Shown here piece after piece: positions 50,324-59,411 of a DNA stretch of 64,000 bases. Each line of letters opens with the position of its first letter. Within the stretch, counting starts at the first letter, position 1. Under the pieces are notes generated by a model. The model ran no database searches. It saw only the letters and a list, made by a program, of their open reading frames with translations, and was not told where the DNA came from. The stretch is from Candidatus Thiodiazotropha sp. (ex Monitilora ramsayi). GTDB taxonomy: Bacteria > Pseudomonadota > Gammaproteobacteria > Chromatiales > Chromatiaceae. The stretch spans positions 1-64,000 of the forward strand of contig JAHXIO010000003.1 of assembly GCA_025655595.1 (NCBI GenBank), read 5' to 3'. Both the position numbers and the translations under genes were made by a program.

Positions 50324-51666
50324 GTCTGGCAACTGTCCTGATCGTGGAGGACGATGCGGCTTTAAGGGAAGCCCTGAGCGATACGCTTGAACTGGCAGGA
50401 TACCCTGTTCGGGTCGCTGAGGATGGGAGTGCCGCGCTTGAGATCCTTCAGCAGGAATCGATTGGCATGGTGGTCAGTGATGTACAGATGCGCCCGATGG
50501 ACGGGCATACACTGTTGCGACAGATCAAATCGACTTATTCGGATCTGCCGGTATTGTTGATGACTGCTTACGGCAGTATCGAACAAGCGGTGGCAGCCAT
50601 GCACGATGGCGCCATCGACTATCTGGTGAAACCGTTCGAGGCTGAAGTTCTGGTCAACAAGGTTGCGGGACTGATCAAACCGACTCAAGAAGGGCCGGTG
50701 GAAGGACCTGTGGCAGAGGACCTGCGCAGCCGCGAGGTGTTGGAGTTGGCCCGACGGGTAGCTTTGAGCGAAGCGACCGTGCTGCTCAACGGTGAGAGTG
50801 GTACCGGTAAAGAGGTCTTTGCCCGTTACATCCATCAACGCTCAGCCAGGGCGGATGCCCCGTTTATTGCCATCAACTGTGCCGCGATTCCGGAAAATAT
50901 GCTGGAGGCGGTTCTTTTCGGTTATGAGAAAGGCGCCTTCACCGGTGCCTATCAGTCAGCACCGGGTAAATTTGAGCAGGCCCAGGGCGGAACCTTGCTC
51001 CTGGACGAAATTTCGGAGATGAGCCTGGCCCTGCAGGCCAAACTGTTGCGGGTCCTGCAGGAGCGTGAGCTGGAACGGCTTGGAGGACGCAAACTCATCG
51101 AATTGGATGTCAGGGTGCTGGCCACCACCAATCGAAAACTTCGGGAGGAGGTTTCGGCAGGCCGCTTCCGGGAAGATCTCTACTATCGCTTGAATGTCTT
51201 TCCCCTGACGCTGCCACCCCTGCGTGAGCGTCAGAGGGACATACTGCCGTTGGCTCGGCATCTCCTGAGCAAGAATCTGCGCCCGGGACAGGTACTGCCT
51301 GAATTGAGTGCTGATGCGAAGAAGCAACTGTTGAGTCACCTCTGGCCAGGCAATATCCGTGAGCTGGACAACCTGGTGCAAAGGGCCTTGATCCTGCATG
51401 AAGATCATCTGATCCAGGTGAAGGATCTCTGCTTCGAGGAGTCGGGCATTCCGTCGGCCGTATCACAGGATGAGAAACCTGCGATTCCAAGCGGCAGACG
51501 ACTTCCCGAAGATCTTCGTTCAGTGGAGGAGCAGATGATTCTGGACGCGCTGGCCGAGGGAAGCGGGAGCCGAAAGATGGCAGCTGAAAAGCTGGGTATC
51601 AGTCAGCGAACACTGAGATACAAGATCGCTCGAATGCGGGATGCCGGCGTGGCAATTCCGGGATAA
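50320..51666 (+). CDS. fleR: FleR-like sigma-54 response regulator
   Basis: A 448-residue NtrC-type activator. The receiver has VLIVEDDAALREAL, phosphoacceptor Asp in MVVSDVQMRPMDG near 54 and LVKPFEAE. The AAA+ domain has [50 protein letters not shown] and R-finger sequence FPLTLPPLRERQRDI. The Fis-type HTH is GSRKMAAEKLGISQRTLRYKIARMRD. Phosphorylated by FleS, it activates class III flagellar genes, plausibly the sigma-54 promoter just downstream at 51674. Confidence 0.93.
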   Translation: MSLATVLIVEDDAALREALSDTLELAGYPVRVAEDGSAALEILQQESIGMVVSDVQMRPMDGHTLLRQIKSTYSDLPVLLMTAYGSIEQAVAAMHDGAIDYLVKPFEAEVLVNKVAGLIKPTQEGPVEGPVAEDLRSREVLELARRVALSEATVLLNGESGTGKEVFARYIHQRSARADAPFIAINCAAIPENMLEAVLFGYEKGAFTGAYQSAPGKFEQAQGGTLLLDEISEMSLALQAKLLRVLQERELERLGGRKLIELDVRVLATTNRKLREEVSAGRFREDLYYRLNVFPLTLPPLRERQRDILPLARHLLSKNLRPGQVLPELSADAKKQLLSHLWPGNIRELDNLVQRALILHEDHLIQVKDLCFEESGIPSAVSQDEKPAIPSGRRLPEDLRSVEEQMILDALAEGSGSRKMAAEKLGISQRTLRYKIARMRDAGVAIPG

Positions 51667-51673
51667 GAAGAGA

Positions 51674-51689
51674 TGGTACGGATAGTGCG
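51674..51689 (+). promoter_or_regulatory. Sigma-54 promoter of fliE operon
   Basis: TGGTACG-GATA-GTGCG keeps the GG (51675-51676) and GC (51687-51688) of the -24/-12 elements at the exact spacing. It lies 40 bp before fliE and 8 bp after the fleR stop, consistent with FleR or FleQ control of fliEFGHIJ. Confidence 0.7.
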
Positions 51690-51728
51690 TAGTAACAGTT
51701 ATCGGATCAACATATCGGGGAAGCTTGC

Positions 51729-52049
51729 ATGAACACCAATATGAATATCGACCAGGTCCTGGCCCAGATGCGGGTGATGTCGGCCAAGGCGACCAACCAG
51801 GCCGAGGAGACACCGGCCGCTGGCAGTGCCGATTTCGGTGCGTTGTTGAAGCAGTCGATCGATAAGGTCAACGATATCCAGCAGGAGGCCAGCGCCATGC
51901 GGACAGCCTTTGAGAAGGGAGAGAGTGATATGGATCTGGCCCAGGTGATGGTGGCGGCCCAAAAGTCGAGCCTCTCCTTCGAGGCGATGGTTCAGGTGCG
52001 CAACAAATTGATTGAAGCGTACAAAGACGTGATGAATATGCCTATTTAA
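51729..52049 (+). CDS. fliE: Flagellar hook-basal body complex protein FliE
   Basis: A 106-residue proximal-rod adaptor. DFGALLKQSIDKVNDIQQEASAMRTAFEKGE near 36-66 and DLAQVMVAAQKSSLSFEAMVQVRNKLIEAYKDVMNMP at the C-terminus are the conserved FliE segments. No cleavable signal; exported by the flagellar apparatus. First gene of fliEFGHIJ. Confidence 0.95.
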   Translation: MNTNMNIDQVLAQMRVMSAKATNQAEETPAAGSADFGALLKQSIDKVNDIQQEASAMRTAFEKGESDMDLAQVMVAAQKSSLSFEAMVQVRNKLIEAYKDVMNMPI

Positions 52050-52072
52050 CTCACTGATATTCAATAAAAATC

Positions 52073-53761
52073 ATGGCTACAGCAACAACAACGCAAGAAA
52101 CCGGTAGTGACCTCCAGGTGGCTAATCGGCTGCAGGACAATCCCATCGTTCGCCAGATCGCCGTGATGGTGGCGATTGCCGCCAGTATGGCTCTGGGTGT
52201 GGTTGTGGTCATGTGGTCGTGGACCCCGAGTTACACGCCGCTCTACGGTAATCTGGCTCAAAAGGATGCGATGGAGATCGCCCAGGCACTACAGGCAGCC
52301 GGCATTGACTATAAAGTCGATCAAGGCAACGGAATCGTCATGGTTCCCAGTGGTGATCTGCAGGAGGCACGGATGAATCTTGCCGGTCAGGGTTTGCCGC
52401 AATCGGGTTCGGTGGGGTTTGAGCTGATGCAGGAGGATACCGGGTTCACCACCAGTCGCTTGGTTGAATCGGCTCGCTACCAGCGTGCCATCGAGGGTGA
52501 GTTGGCCCGCTCGGTCATGACCATGGCCAGTGTGGAGAGTGCCCGAGTCCATCTGGCGACCCCCAAACAGTCGGTCTTTGTCCGCAAGCGTAAATTTCCC
52601 AGTGCGTCGGTGGTGGTCAAGCTATATCCAGGCCGCACCTTGGAGAAGAGTCAGGTGGAGGCGATTACCCACCTGGTCGCATCAAGCGTGCCGGAGCTGG
52701 AAGTATCCAATGTCACCGTAGTGGATCAGCGGGGCCGACTGTTGAGCACGAAACAGGACTCACGGGAGATGGAGCTGACCAGTAGTCAGTTCGAATACAC
52801 TCGCGGTCTTGAGACCCATTTCAAACAGCGCATCGAAGATATCTTGGCACCCCTGCTGGGACGTGAGAACTTACGTGCCGAGGTGACCGCCGATGTGGAT
52901 TTCACTATCACTGAGCAGACCCAGGAGTACTTTAATCCAGATGCCAACGCACTGCGTTCGGAGCAGATCAATGAACAACAGAGTTTGTTGAGTGAGGTGC
53001 AGGGCGTGCCTGGTGCGCTCTCCAACCAACCGCCTGCTGCGGGAACTGCACCCGAGCTGGCAGGCGGTGCTGCGGAGCAGGAGGGTGGGACTCCCCTCAA
53101 CACCAGTAAAAGGGCTACCCGTAACTACGAAGTGGACAAGACCATCAGTCATACCCGCTTGCCGAGTAATCGCCTGCGCAGGCTTTCGGTTGCCGTGGTG
53201 GTCAACGATCGCTTTGCGGCCGATGAAGAGGGGCTGCCGAAACCGGTTGAGCGGACGCCTGAGGAGATCACCCGTATCACCAATCTGGTGAAAGATGCCA
53301 TCGGCTATAATTTGCAGCGTGGCGACAGTGTCCAGGTGATAAGTGAATCCTTCTATGTTCCTGAGGCCCCCGAACCGCTGCCTGAAGTCCCGATGTGGGA
53401 ACAGACCTGGTTTTGGGATATCGTCCGTCAGGCAGGTGGCATACTGCTCTTTATACTCATGATCTTCTTCGTCCTCAGACCGACTATCAATCGATTAATG
53501 AAGCAGGCTTCAGTGACGCCAGTGCCGAGAGAGATGGCCATGGCTGGTACAGGCGGTGGCCAGATGGTCGGAGGTCAAGGCGGCGTCGGTGCGGGCGGTG
53601 AAGGAATGGCTGGTCTGGAAATGGACGATGGAGCGCTCCATCTGCCCGGACCGCGCAGTTATGAGAAGACGCTGGACGCCGCACGGAATATGATTGCGGA
53701 CGATCCCAAACGTGTGGCTCAAGTCGTAAGAAAGTGGATATCGGAAGATGGCAAACACTGA
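52073..53761 (+). CDS. fliF: Flagellar MS-ring protein FliF
   Basis: A 562-residue inner-membrane ring protein. TM1 lies near 24-46 (IAVMVAIAASMALGVVVVMWSW), the ring-building motifs follow with YGNLAQKDAMEIAQALQAAGIDYKVD and ARVHLATPKQSVFVRKRKFPSASVVV, TM2 near 454-473 (ILLFILMIFFVLRPTI) and a cytoplasmic tail ending VVRKWISEDGKH that binds FliG. A Gly/Met-rich linker near 490-520 precedes the tail. Its stop overlaps the fliG start by 14 bp. Confidence 0.96.
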   Translation: MATATTTQETGSDLQVANRLQDNPIVRQIAVMVAIAASMALGVVVVMWSWTPSYTPLYGNLAQKDAMEIAQALQAAGIDYKVDQGNGIVMVPSGDLQEARMNLAGQGLPQSGSVGFELMQEDTGFTTSRLVESARYQRAIEGELARSVMTMASVESARVHLATPKQSVFVRKRKFPSASVVVKLYPGRTLEKSQVEAITHLVASSVPELEVSNVTVVDQRGRLLSTKQDSREMELTSSQFEYTRGLETHFKQRIEDILAPLLGRENLRAEVTADVDFTITEQTQEYFNPDANALRSEQINEQQSLLSEVQGVPGALSNQPPAAGTAPELAGGAAEQEGGTPLNTSKRATRNYEVDKTISHTRLPSNRLRRLSVAVVVNDRFAADEEGLPKPVERTPEEITRITNLVKDAIGYNLQRGDSVQVISESFYVPEAPEPLPEVPMWEQTWFWDIVRQAGGILLFILMIFFVLRPTINRLMKQASVTPVPREMAMAGTGGGQMVGGQGGVGAGGEGMAGLEMDDGALHLPGPRSYEKTLDAARNMIADDPKRVAQVVRKWISEDGKH

Positions 53762-54797
53762 AAAAATCCCGTCTGAACAGGCACCGGCCGTTGCCGATAC
53801 GGTAACCAGAATCGGAGGTGTCGAGCGTTCAGCCATCCTCTTGCTGGCCCTGGGTGAGAAAGACGCTGCCGAGCTGCTTCGCCACATGGGACCGAAGGAA
53901 GTCCAGGATGTCGGCCTGGCGATGGCCAGTCTGACCGATGTCACTACAGATCAAATGGAGGCGGTGATGCATCACTTCGTCTCCACTCTGGAGAAACAGA
54001 CCGCCCTGGGATTGGGTTCCGATGAATATATTCGGAACATGCTGACCAATGCCCTGGGTGAGGACAAGGCGGGCGGTGTTATCGATCGCATCCTGCTGGG
54101 TCGTAACAGTAAAGGCCTTGAGCAGCTAAAGTGGATGGATCCCCGCGCCATCGCCGAATTGATCCGCCTGGAGCATCCGCAGATTATCGCCATCGTGCTC
54201 TCATTCCTGGAGAGCGATCAAGCTGCCCAGGTTGTCAGCCAGTTTCCCGAGCGTGTGCGCACCGATGTGATCATGCGCATCGCCACCCTGGACGGCATCC
54301 AGCCGGCAGCCCTGCAGGAGTTGGATGAGATCCTGGAGAAGCAGTTCTCCGGCGCCACCAACGTGAAATCCTCCAGCCTGGGTGGCGTGAAGACCGCGGC
54401 CGAGATACTCAACATGCTCGACGGCGCCGTCGAGAGCAAGTTGATGGAGGAGATTATCGAAAACGATGCCGATCTCGGGCAGGAGCTGCAGGACAACATG
54501 TTCGTGTTCGAGAACCTGATCGATGTGGACGATCGGGGTATCCAGGCCCTGCTGCGTGAAGTCAGCACCGAACAGCTGCTGTTGGCACTGCGTGGTGCCG
54601 ATGAAACCCTCAAGGACAAGATCTTCAAGAACATGTCCAAACGTGCGGCCGAGATGCTCAAAGATGACCTTGAGGCCGCAGCACCCGCCAAGCTGAGCGA
54701 TGTGGAGGCCTCGCAGAAAGAGATTCTCGTCGTAGCCCGCCGTCTGGCCGATGCCGGCGAAATCATGCTGGGAGGCGGTGGTGATGAGTTCGTCTAA
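53748..54797 (+). CDS. fliG: Flagellar motor switch protein FliG
   Basis: A 349-residue switch protein. The N-domain has SAILLLALGEKDAAELLRHMGPKEVQ, the middle domain LEHPQIIAIVLSFLESDQAAQVVSQFPE with EHPQ motif, and the C-domain charged torque helix appears in LLREVSTEQLLLALRGADETLKDKIFKNMSKRAAEMLKDDLE near 280-320. Overlaps fliF (14 bp) and fliH (14 bp), typical tight packing. Confidence 0.97.
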   Translation: MANTEKIPSEQAPAVADTVTRIGGVERSAILLLALGEKDAAELLRHMGPKEVQDVGLAMASLTDVTTDQMEAVMHHFVSTLEKQTALGLGSDEYIRNMLTNALGEDKAGGVIDRILLGRNSKGLEQLKWMDPRAIAELIRLEHPQIIAIVLSFLESDQAAQVVSQFPERVRTDVIMRIATLDGIQPAALQELDEILEKQFSGATNVKSSSLGGVKTAAEILNMLDGAVESKLMEEIIENDADLGQELQDNMFVFENLIDVDDRGIQALLREVSTEQLLLALRGADETLKDKIFKNMSKRAAEMLKDDLEAAAPAKLSDVEASQKEILVVARRLADAGEIMLGGGGDEFV

Positions 54798-55458
54798 GCC
54801 GTCGCTCGATGACGGCGTCAGGCAATGGCTGCCGCCCGATGACCATGGCACCGAGAAGGGGCAGCGGAGGATGGTGCATCCACCTTCCGCACCGCCGACC
54901 GCGGCTGATCTGGAGGCATTGCAAAAGCAGGCCTACGCAGAAGGTTATGAAAAGGGCAGTCAGGAGGGATTCGAATACGGCCACAAGGAAGGACTGGAGA
55001 AGGCCAAGCAGGAAATGCAAGCTTACACCAATCAACTCGAGCGACTGCTGGCCTCCTTTGAAGGTCCGTTGCGGGAGCTTGATGATCAGGTCGAGCGCGA
55101 GCTGCTCTCTCTGGTGATTGCCATTGTTCGGCAATTGGTCCGGCGAGAGATCAAGAGCGACCCCAATCTGATTATCGGTGTGGTGAGGGAAGCCCTCTCA
55201 ATCCTCCCGGTCAACTCGCGTAATGTTCGACTGATGGTACATCCGGAAGATGCAGAGCTGATCAGGGAAATCTATGCCTTGGGTGATACAGAAGTGGGTT
55301 GGAGTCTGGTGGAAGACCCGGTCATCAATCGGGGGGGATGTAAGGTGGTGACCGACACCTCCCAAATCGACGCCACCCTCGACTCCCGACTCGCAAGCCT
55401 CATAGCACCTCTGCTGGCGGGAGCCAGATCTGTTGACGACCAGGAAGGTGAGGATTAG
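54784..55458 (+). CDS. fliH: Flagellar assembly protein FliH
   Basis: About 224 residues, negative regulator and stalk of the FliI ATPase. After a variable proline-rich start comes the Gly-repeat/coiled region YAEGYEKGSQEGFEYGHKEG near 57-76, which contains the GxxxG repeats typical of FliH, then the C-terminal domain with VERELLSLVIAIVRQLVRREIKSDP and DAELIREIYALGDTEVGW. The ATG at 54784 lies in the last codons of fliG. The C-terminus meets fliI without a gap. Confidence 0.93.
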   Translation: MSSSKPSLDDGVRQWLPPDDHGTEKGQRRMVHPPSAPPTAADLEALQKQAYAEGYEKGSQEGFEYGHKEGLEKAKQEMQAYTNQLERLLASFEGPLRELDDQVERELLSLVIAIVRQLVRREIKSDPNLIIGVVREALSILPVNSRNVRLMVHPEDAELIREIYALGDTEVGWSLVEDPVINRGGCKVVTDTSQIDATLDSRLASLIAPLLAGARSVDDQEGED

Positions 55459-56880
55459 ATGTCTGAACCGTTGCTGGGGAAAGATCGACAGGCTTTATGG
55501 GCGGAACGTCTCAAACGTTACGAAGACCGCATGGGTGATGACCGTGGTCTGGTGGTGGAAGGACGTCTCACCCGCATGGTGGGTCTCACTCTCGAAGCGA
55601 TTGGTTGCCGTGCCGCTATCGGCGGCCAGTGTGATGTGGTCAGCAGCAATGGCGCCCATATCGAAGCTGAGGTGGTCGGCTTCGGCGAAGAGAGTCTCTA
55701 CCTGATGCCGACAGGAGATATCCATGGCCTGGAACAGGGCGCACGAGTGATTCCAACAGGTCGTGTCTGTGAGGCGGTGGTGGGTGAACATCTGTTGGGT
55801 CGGGTCATCGATGGAGCCGGCCTGCCGCTGGATGGGTTGGGGGCCATCCACACTGACGAACATCGCCCGCTCACGGGTAAAAGCTTTAATCCCCTGACGA
55901 GGACACCAATTCGTGAGCCCCTTGATGTGGGTGTGCGCGCTATCAATGCGCTGTTGAGTGTTGGACGTGGGCAACGTCTCGGGCTCTTTGCCGGTTCCGG
56001 CGTAGGTAAGAGCGTACTGTTGGGCATGATGACCCGATATACCAATGCGGACGTCACCGTGGTGGCACTGATTGGTGAACGCGGCCGTGAGGTGAAGGAG
56101 TTCGTGGAAAATATCCTTGGCAAAGAGGGTCTCAAACGGGCGGTGGTGGTCGCCGTACCGGCGGATAATCCGCCGCTGCGTCGAATGCATGGTGCCATGC
56201 TGGCGACCAGCATCGCCGAACATTTTCGTGAACAGGGCAAAAATGTCCTGTTGTTGATGGACTCCCTGACCCGATTTGCCCAGGCTCAGCGGGAGATCGC
56301 GCTGGCAATCCATGAACCCCCTGCAACCAAAGGCTATCCGCCGTCAGTATTCGCCAAGCTACCGCAACTGGTCGAGCGGGCAGGCAATGGAGATAAGGGT
56401 GGCGGATCGATCACGGCCTTCTATACGGTGCTGACCGAAGGTGACGATCAGAACGATCCCATCGCCGATGCGGCGAGGGCGATTCTCGACGGACATATTG
56501 TGCTCTCCCGACAACTGGCCGACAGCGGGCACTATCCCGCTATCGATATCGAAGCCTCCATCAGCCGGGCGATGAACGATATCACCACCTATAGCCACCA
56601 GGACGCCGCGCGTGCGTTCAAGCATCTATACTCTCTCTATCAGCAGAACAAGGACCTGATCAGTGTGGGTGCCTACGAGCAGGGGAGTGACGAGCAGATT
56701 GACGTTGCTATTTCCGCCATGCCGGCACTGAATAAATTCTTGCGCCAGGACATGCATACGCCGGTCGATCTGGCGGAGAGCCTGCAGGAACTGGAGGCCC
56801 TCTTCCCGGAAGAGGAGGAGACGGTTGAGTTACCGGAAGGGCTCAATTTACCGCAAGAGATCAACCCGAACTTGGGATAG
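55459..56880 (+). CDS. fliI: Flagellum-specific ATP synthase FliI
   Basis: A 473-residue F1-like ATPase of the flagellar type III exporter. Walker A is [17 protein letters not shown] near 174-190, Walker [23 protein letters not shown] near 258-279, with [10 protein letters not shown] and the [17 protein letters not shown] segment diagnostic of FliI/YscN. Starts immediately after fliH stop. Confidence 0.97.
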   Translation: MSEPLLGKDRQALWAERLKRYEDRMGDDRGLVVEGRLTRMVGLTLEAIGCRAAIGGQCDVVSSNGAHIEAEVVGFGEESLYLMPTGDIHGLEQGARVIPTGRVCEAVVGEHLLGRVIDGAGLPLDGLGAIHTDEHRPLTGKSFNPLTRTPIREPLDVGVRAINALLSVGRGQRLGLFAGSGVGKSVLLGMMTRYTNADVTVVALIGERGREVKEFVENILGKEGLKRAVVVAVPADNPPLRRMHGAMLATSIAEHFREQGKNVLLLMDSLTRFAQAQREIALAIHEPPATKGYPPSVFAKLPQLVERAGNGDKGGGSITAFYTVLTEGDDQNDPIADAARAILDGHIVLSRQLADSGHYPAIDIEASISRAMNDITTYSHQDAARAFKHLYSLYQQNKDLISVGAYEQGSDEQIDVAISAMPALNKFLRQDMHTPVDLAESLQELEALFPEEEETVELPEGLNLPQEINPNLG

Positions 56881-56886
56881 TCTGTT

Positions 56887-57315
56887 ATGTCACCTTCCAA
56901 ACGGCTCAAGCCGGTACAACAAGTGGCTGCCTCCAAGGAGCGCAATGCGGCACGTTCCATGGGTCAGGCAAAACAGCATCTGGCCCAACAGGAAGCCAAG
57001 CTGCATCAGCTGAAGACCTATCATCAGGAATATCTGGGGCGCTTTCAGAAAGCGGCCTCCCAGGGTATCAGCGCCACCCAGTTACAGGAGTACCGGGCTT
57101 TTCTCGCCAAGCTCGACAGTGCGATTCGGGAACAGGAGAAGGTCGTTGCCGAGAGCACGGTGAGGCACACCAACCAGAAAGACAACTGGAAACAGAAGCG
57201 GACCCGCACCCAGGCATTGGGAAAAGTGGTCGAGCGTTATCGCAAAGAGGAGCGGAAAGCCGCCGATCTCAGTGAACAGAAAGAGAACGACGAGCACAAT
57301 ACACGTTCGAAATAG
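56887..57315 (+). CDS. fliJ: Flagellar export protein FliJ
   Basis: A 142-residue all-helical, highly charged coiled-coil protein (KRLKPVQQVAASKERNAARSMG near the start; LKTYHQEYLGRFQKAASQGISATQLQEYRAFLAKLD in the middle; KWKQKRTRTQALGKVVERYRKEE towards the end). Size, composition and position after fliI identify it. It is the last flagellar gene here; fliK and fliL do not follow. Confidence 0.92.
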   Translation: MSPSKRLKPVQQVAASKERNAARSMGQAKQHLAQQEAKLHQLKTYHQEYLGRFQKAASQGISATQLQEYRAFLAKLDSAIREQEKVVAESTVRHTNQKDNWKQKRTRTQALGKVVERYRKEERKAADLSEQKENDEHNTRSK

Positions 57316-57378
57316 ATCACTACCTACTCAATATGTATGTGTTCTGACCGGTCGGCACTGAAACCTGCCAAACAATAG

Positions 57379-59079
57379 TCATGTGCCAGACGATTCAGGT
57401 TTGGATGGTGGCTGCTCCAGCAAAGCCATCACCGTTTTGAGTGGCGTTTCTCCGTCCTTAAGCTGTTTCGGATCCACCCAGGCGTGGGGGGGAGTGGCAA
57501 TGGCATCCAGCCAGGTATATTGCTCACGATTCTCATCAATGACCGCGATAATCTTCTCAGCCGACATACGGTCAGGCAGTTCGACTAATGTTTTAGCCGT
57601 TCTATTCAGCCACCGATCGATCTGGGTGTTGCTGAGGCAGTCCCCGTCTATCGGATTATTCTTGCAACGGTTTTTGACTGGGGCTCTGACGTAGTAATCG
57701 ACCAATGCGGCGATATTTATTTTGTCTTCGCCTTTTGGGGTTTCGTCTTTGCAGGGGCAAAGATCGCTGTCCGCCATGTCGAACGGCAAGGGCAGTTGGA
57801 TACGAAAGGCGTAGGGCGATAGATAGGCATTCTCATCAAACTGGCAGGGCTGCTCCGGCATGCTGCACCGAATGGCGTCGTCCCGTAGTCGTGTGAGTGT
57901 CTTCTGTACTTTATCCTGAACCGTTTTGAGCGTATCGATATTACCGCTCTTCAAGGGGACGTATTTAACCTCTTTATATAAGACCTGGAACTTTTCCGGA
58001 TGCTCGAATATGTATTCGATATCTTCATACAAAGCAGCATATTGTGCCCAGAGATCGGCCAGCCGATCCTGTTCGGAGAGGTCGAGTTCGATCACTTTAT
58101 CGGGCCAGTTGGAGAGTGCCGTATAGGGCATTAAAGTGATGCGGTAGTAGGCCGGGTAGTCGCTGGCCTCTGTTGTTAACGTATCCAGCTTTTTAATCAG
58201 ATCGTCTTTGGATGCGGGAATCTTGTCTTTCCTTCCCCCCAATTGATGAAAGCGCATACTGACCCTGTTGCTTGCTATCTTGGCATCCGAGGACTCGTTG
58301 ACACTTGCCTTCACATTGGCGCCCCAGCCCGAGCCGGAAAACTGTGCTGAGGCTTGCTTTTTTTCCTCTTTGGAACTATTCGTGACAGTGATCACTGCTG
58401 TTAACCGCGCACCGCCATATATTGCCGCTACGTACGAGTCACCGCATAAATTGAGGAATTGGGTCAGGTCCCGCTGTTTGGCTAGGCGCAGGGCAACGGG
58501 TGTTAACCTGATAGCGCCCGCGTCAGGTAGACTTTTTCTCGTTTCAGGGTCGATGATTTCACCACGGCTACCAGGTAACAGCGGAGTCGCGTAACGCACG
58601 CCGTTATCCACTGACACGTTCAAAACGAAATTTGAGCTGAAGCTGTTGATTCTCGTGTTCTTGGCGAACTTTTCACTGCCGCTCGCTTTGTAGGCGATAG
58701 TCTTGACGGAGGCCGCCGCCGAGATATTCATACTCTGCATCAATTCGCGACTGTCCGTCACCTCGGTCATGGTCATGTATTTCGTCTGACCCTTGTCCTC
58801 TTCGATGGAGTATTCGATACAGACGTTGGGTTGTGGATTGCCTTCGTCGGAATCCCAGCCCCAGCCGACATCTACACCGGTTTCCGGATAGTTGACCGTG
58901 ACGGGTTGCGCATGGCTGCGTTCAACTATTTCCAAGTTTACGGGATCACTATCATCAGTTTTCACCGTTTCCGTCTTGCTCCCCTGTGGGTTTTGCTGAC
59001 ATCCGAGCAACAGGATGGCAGCCGGGATTAATGACACAAGATGTCTGGTGGTGATTGGAAAATTTGAGATCGATGTCAT
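57379..59079 (-). CDS. Large lipoprotein with MACPF-like signature
   Basis: A 566-residue protein from the ATG at 59079, which follows GAGG; the earlier codon at 59136 would precede that site. The signal ends in a lipobox, ILLLGC (lipidated Cys27). A central block reads NLCGDSYVAAIYGGARLTAV near 210-230, close to the MACPF signature (aromatic-G-T/S-H-Y/F, about six residues, GG), and is followed by a Ser/Lys-rich stretch (NSSKEEKKQASAQFSGSGWG) such as forms a membrane-inserting helix cluster in that fold. Further on are paired cysteines (DLCPCKD, RCKNN, DCLSN). Pore formation is a hypothesis. It is convergent with fliJ and has no obvious partner. Confidence 0.6.
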   Translation of the reverse strand: MTSISNFPITTRHLVSLIPAAILLLGCQQNPQGSKTETVKTDDSDPVNLEIVERSHAQPVTVNYPETGVDVGWGWDSDEGNPQPNVCIEYSIEEDKGQTKYMTMTEVTDSRELMQSMNISAAASVKTIAYKASGSEKFAKNTRINSFSSNFVLNVSVDNGVRYATPLLPGSRGEIIDPETRKSLPDAGAIRLTPVALRLAKQRDLTQFLNLCGDSYVAAIYGGARLTAVITVTNSSKEEKKQASAQFSGSGWGANVKASVNESSDAKIASNRVSMRFHQLGGRKDKIPASKDDLIKKLDTLTTEASDYPAYYRITLMPYTALSNWPDKVIELDLSEQDRLADLWAQYAALYEDIEYIFEHPEKFQVLYKEVKYVPLKSGNIDTLKTVQDKVQKTLTRLRDDAIRCSMPEQPCQFDENAYLSPYAFRIQLPLPFDMADSDLCPCKDETPKGEDKINIAALVDYYVRAPVKNRCKNNPIDGDCLSNTQIDRWLNRTAKTLVELPDRMSAEKIIAVIDENREQYTWLDAIATPPHAWVDPKQLKDGETPLKTVMALLEQPPSKPESSGT

Positions 59080-59254
59080 CCCAGTATCCTCAATGATTTT
59101 TGTTGTCTTTCCCTGCATGTGGGATTGCAAGGCCATTAACTGGGTCAGTATAGTTCAGTGACGGTAGAGAAGTGTGATGTAAAGGCCTGTTTTAATTGTG
59201 TATTTATTTGGCATCCAATTCAAATTTTGGTTGGATGATGGCGTAGAGCAAGAT

Positions 59255-59340
59255 CAGGAACATATTCCTGAGTTCTTGTGATGAGAGATGTTGGCAGTTA
59301 CCGCCACTGTGGTTTTTTTATCTTAAATATTTCTTAAGAT
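59255..59340. promoter_or_regulatory. Two palindromes before a GGDEF-EAL gene
   Basis: CAGGAA-CATA-TTCCTG (59255-59270) and ATCTTAA-7nt-TTAAGAT (59320-59340) are perfect inverted repeats in the 215-bp gap between the divergent lipoprotein and signalling genes. The second overlaps an A+T-rich stretch suitable for a -10 region. Operator function is inferred only. Confidence 0.35.
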
Positions 59341-59411
59341 TTGCCGCTAATATGAGATGTCGCAAAGTAGATTTTCATATTGAATCGATTCCGGGGGGAT
59401 TCGAAAACTCA

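Noticed and set aside
54201-54851. 216-codon frame antisense to fliG
   Set aside because: Shadow of a highly biased coding region; no domain.
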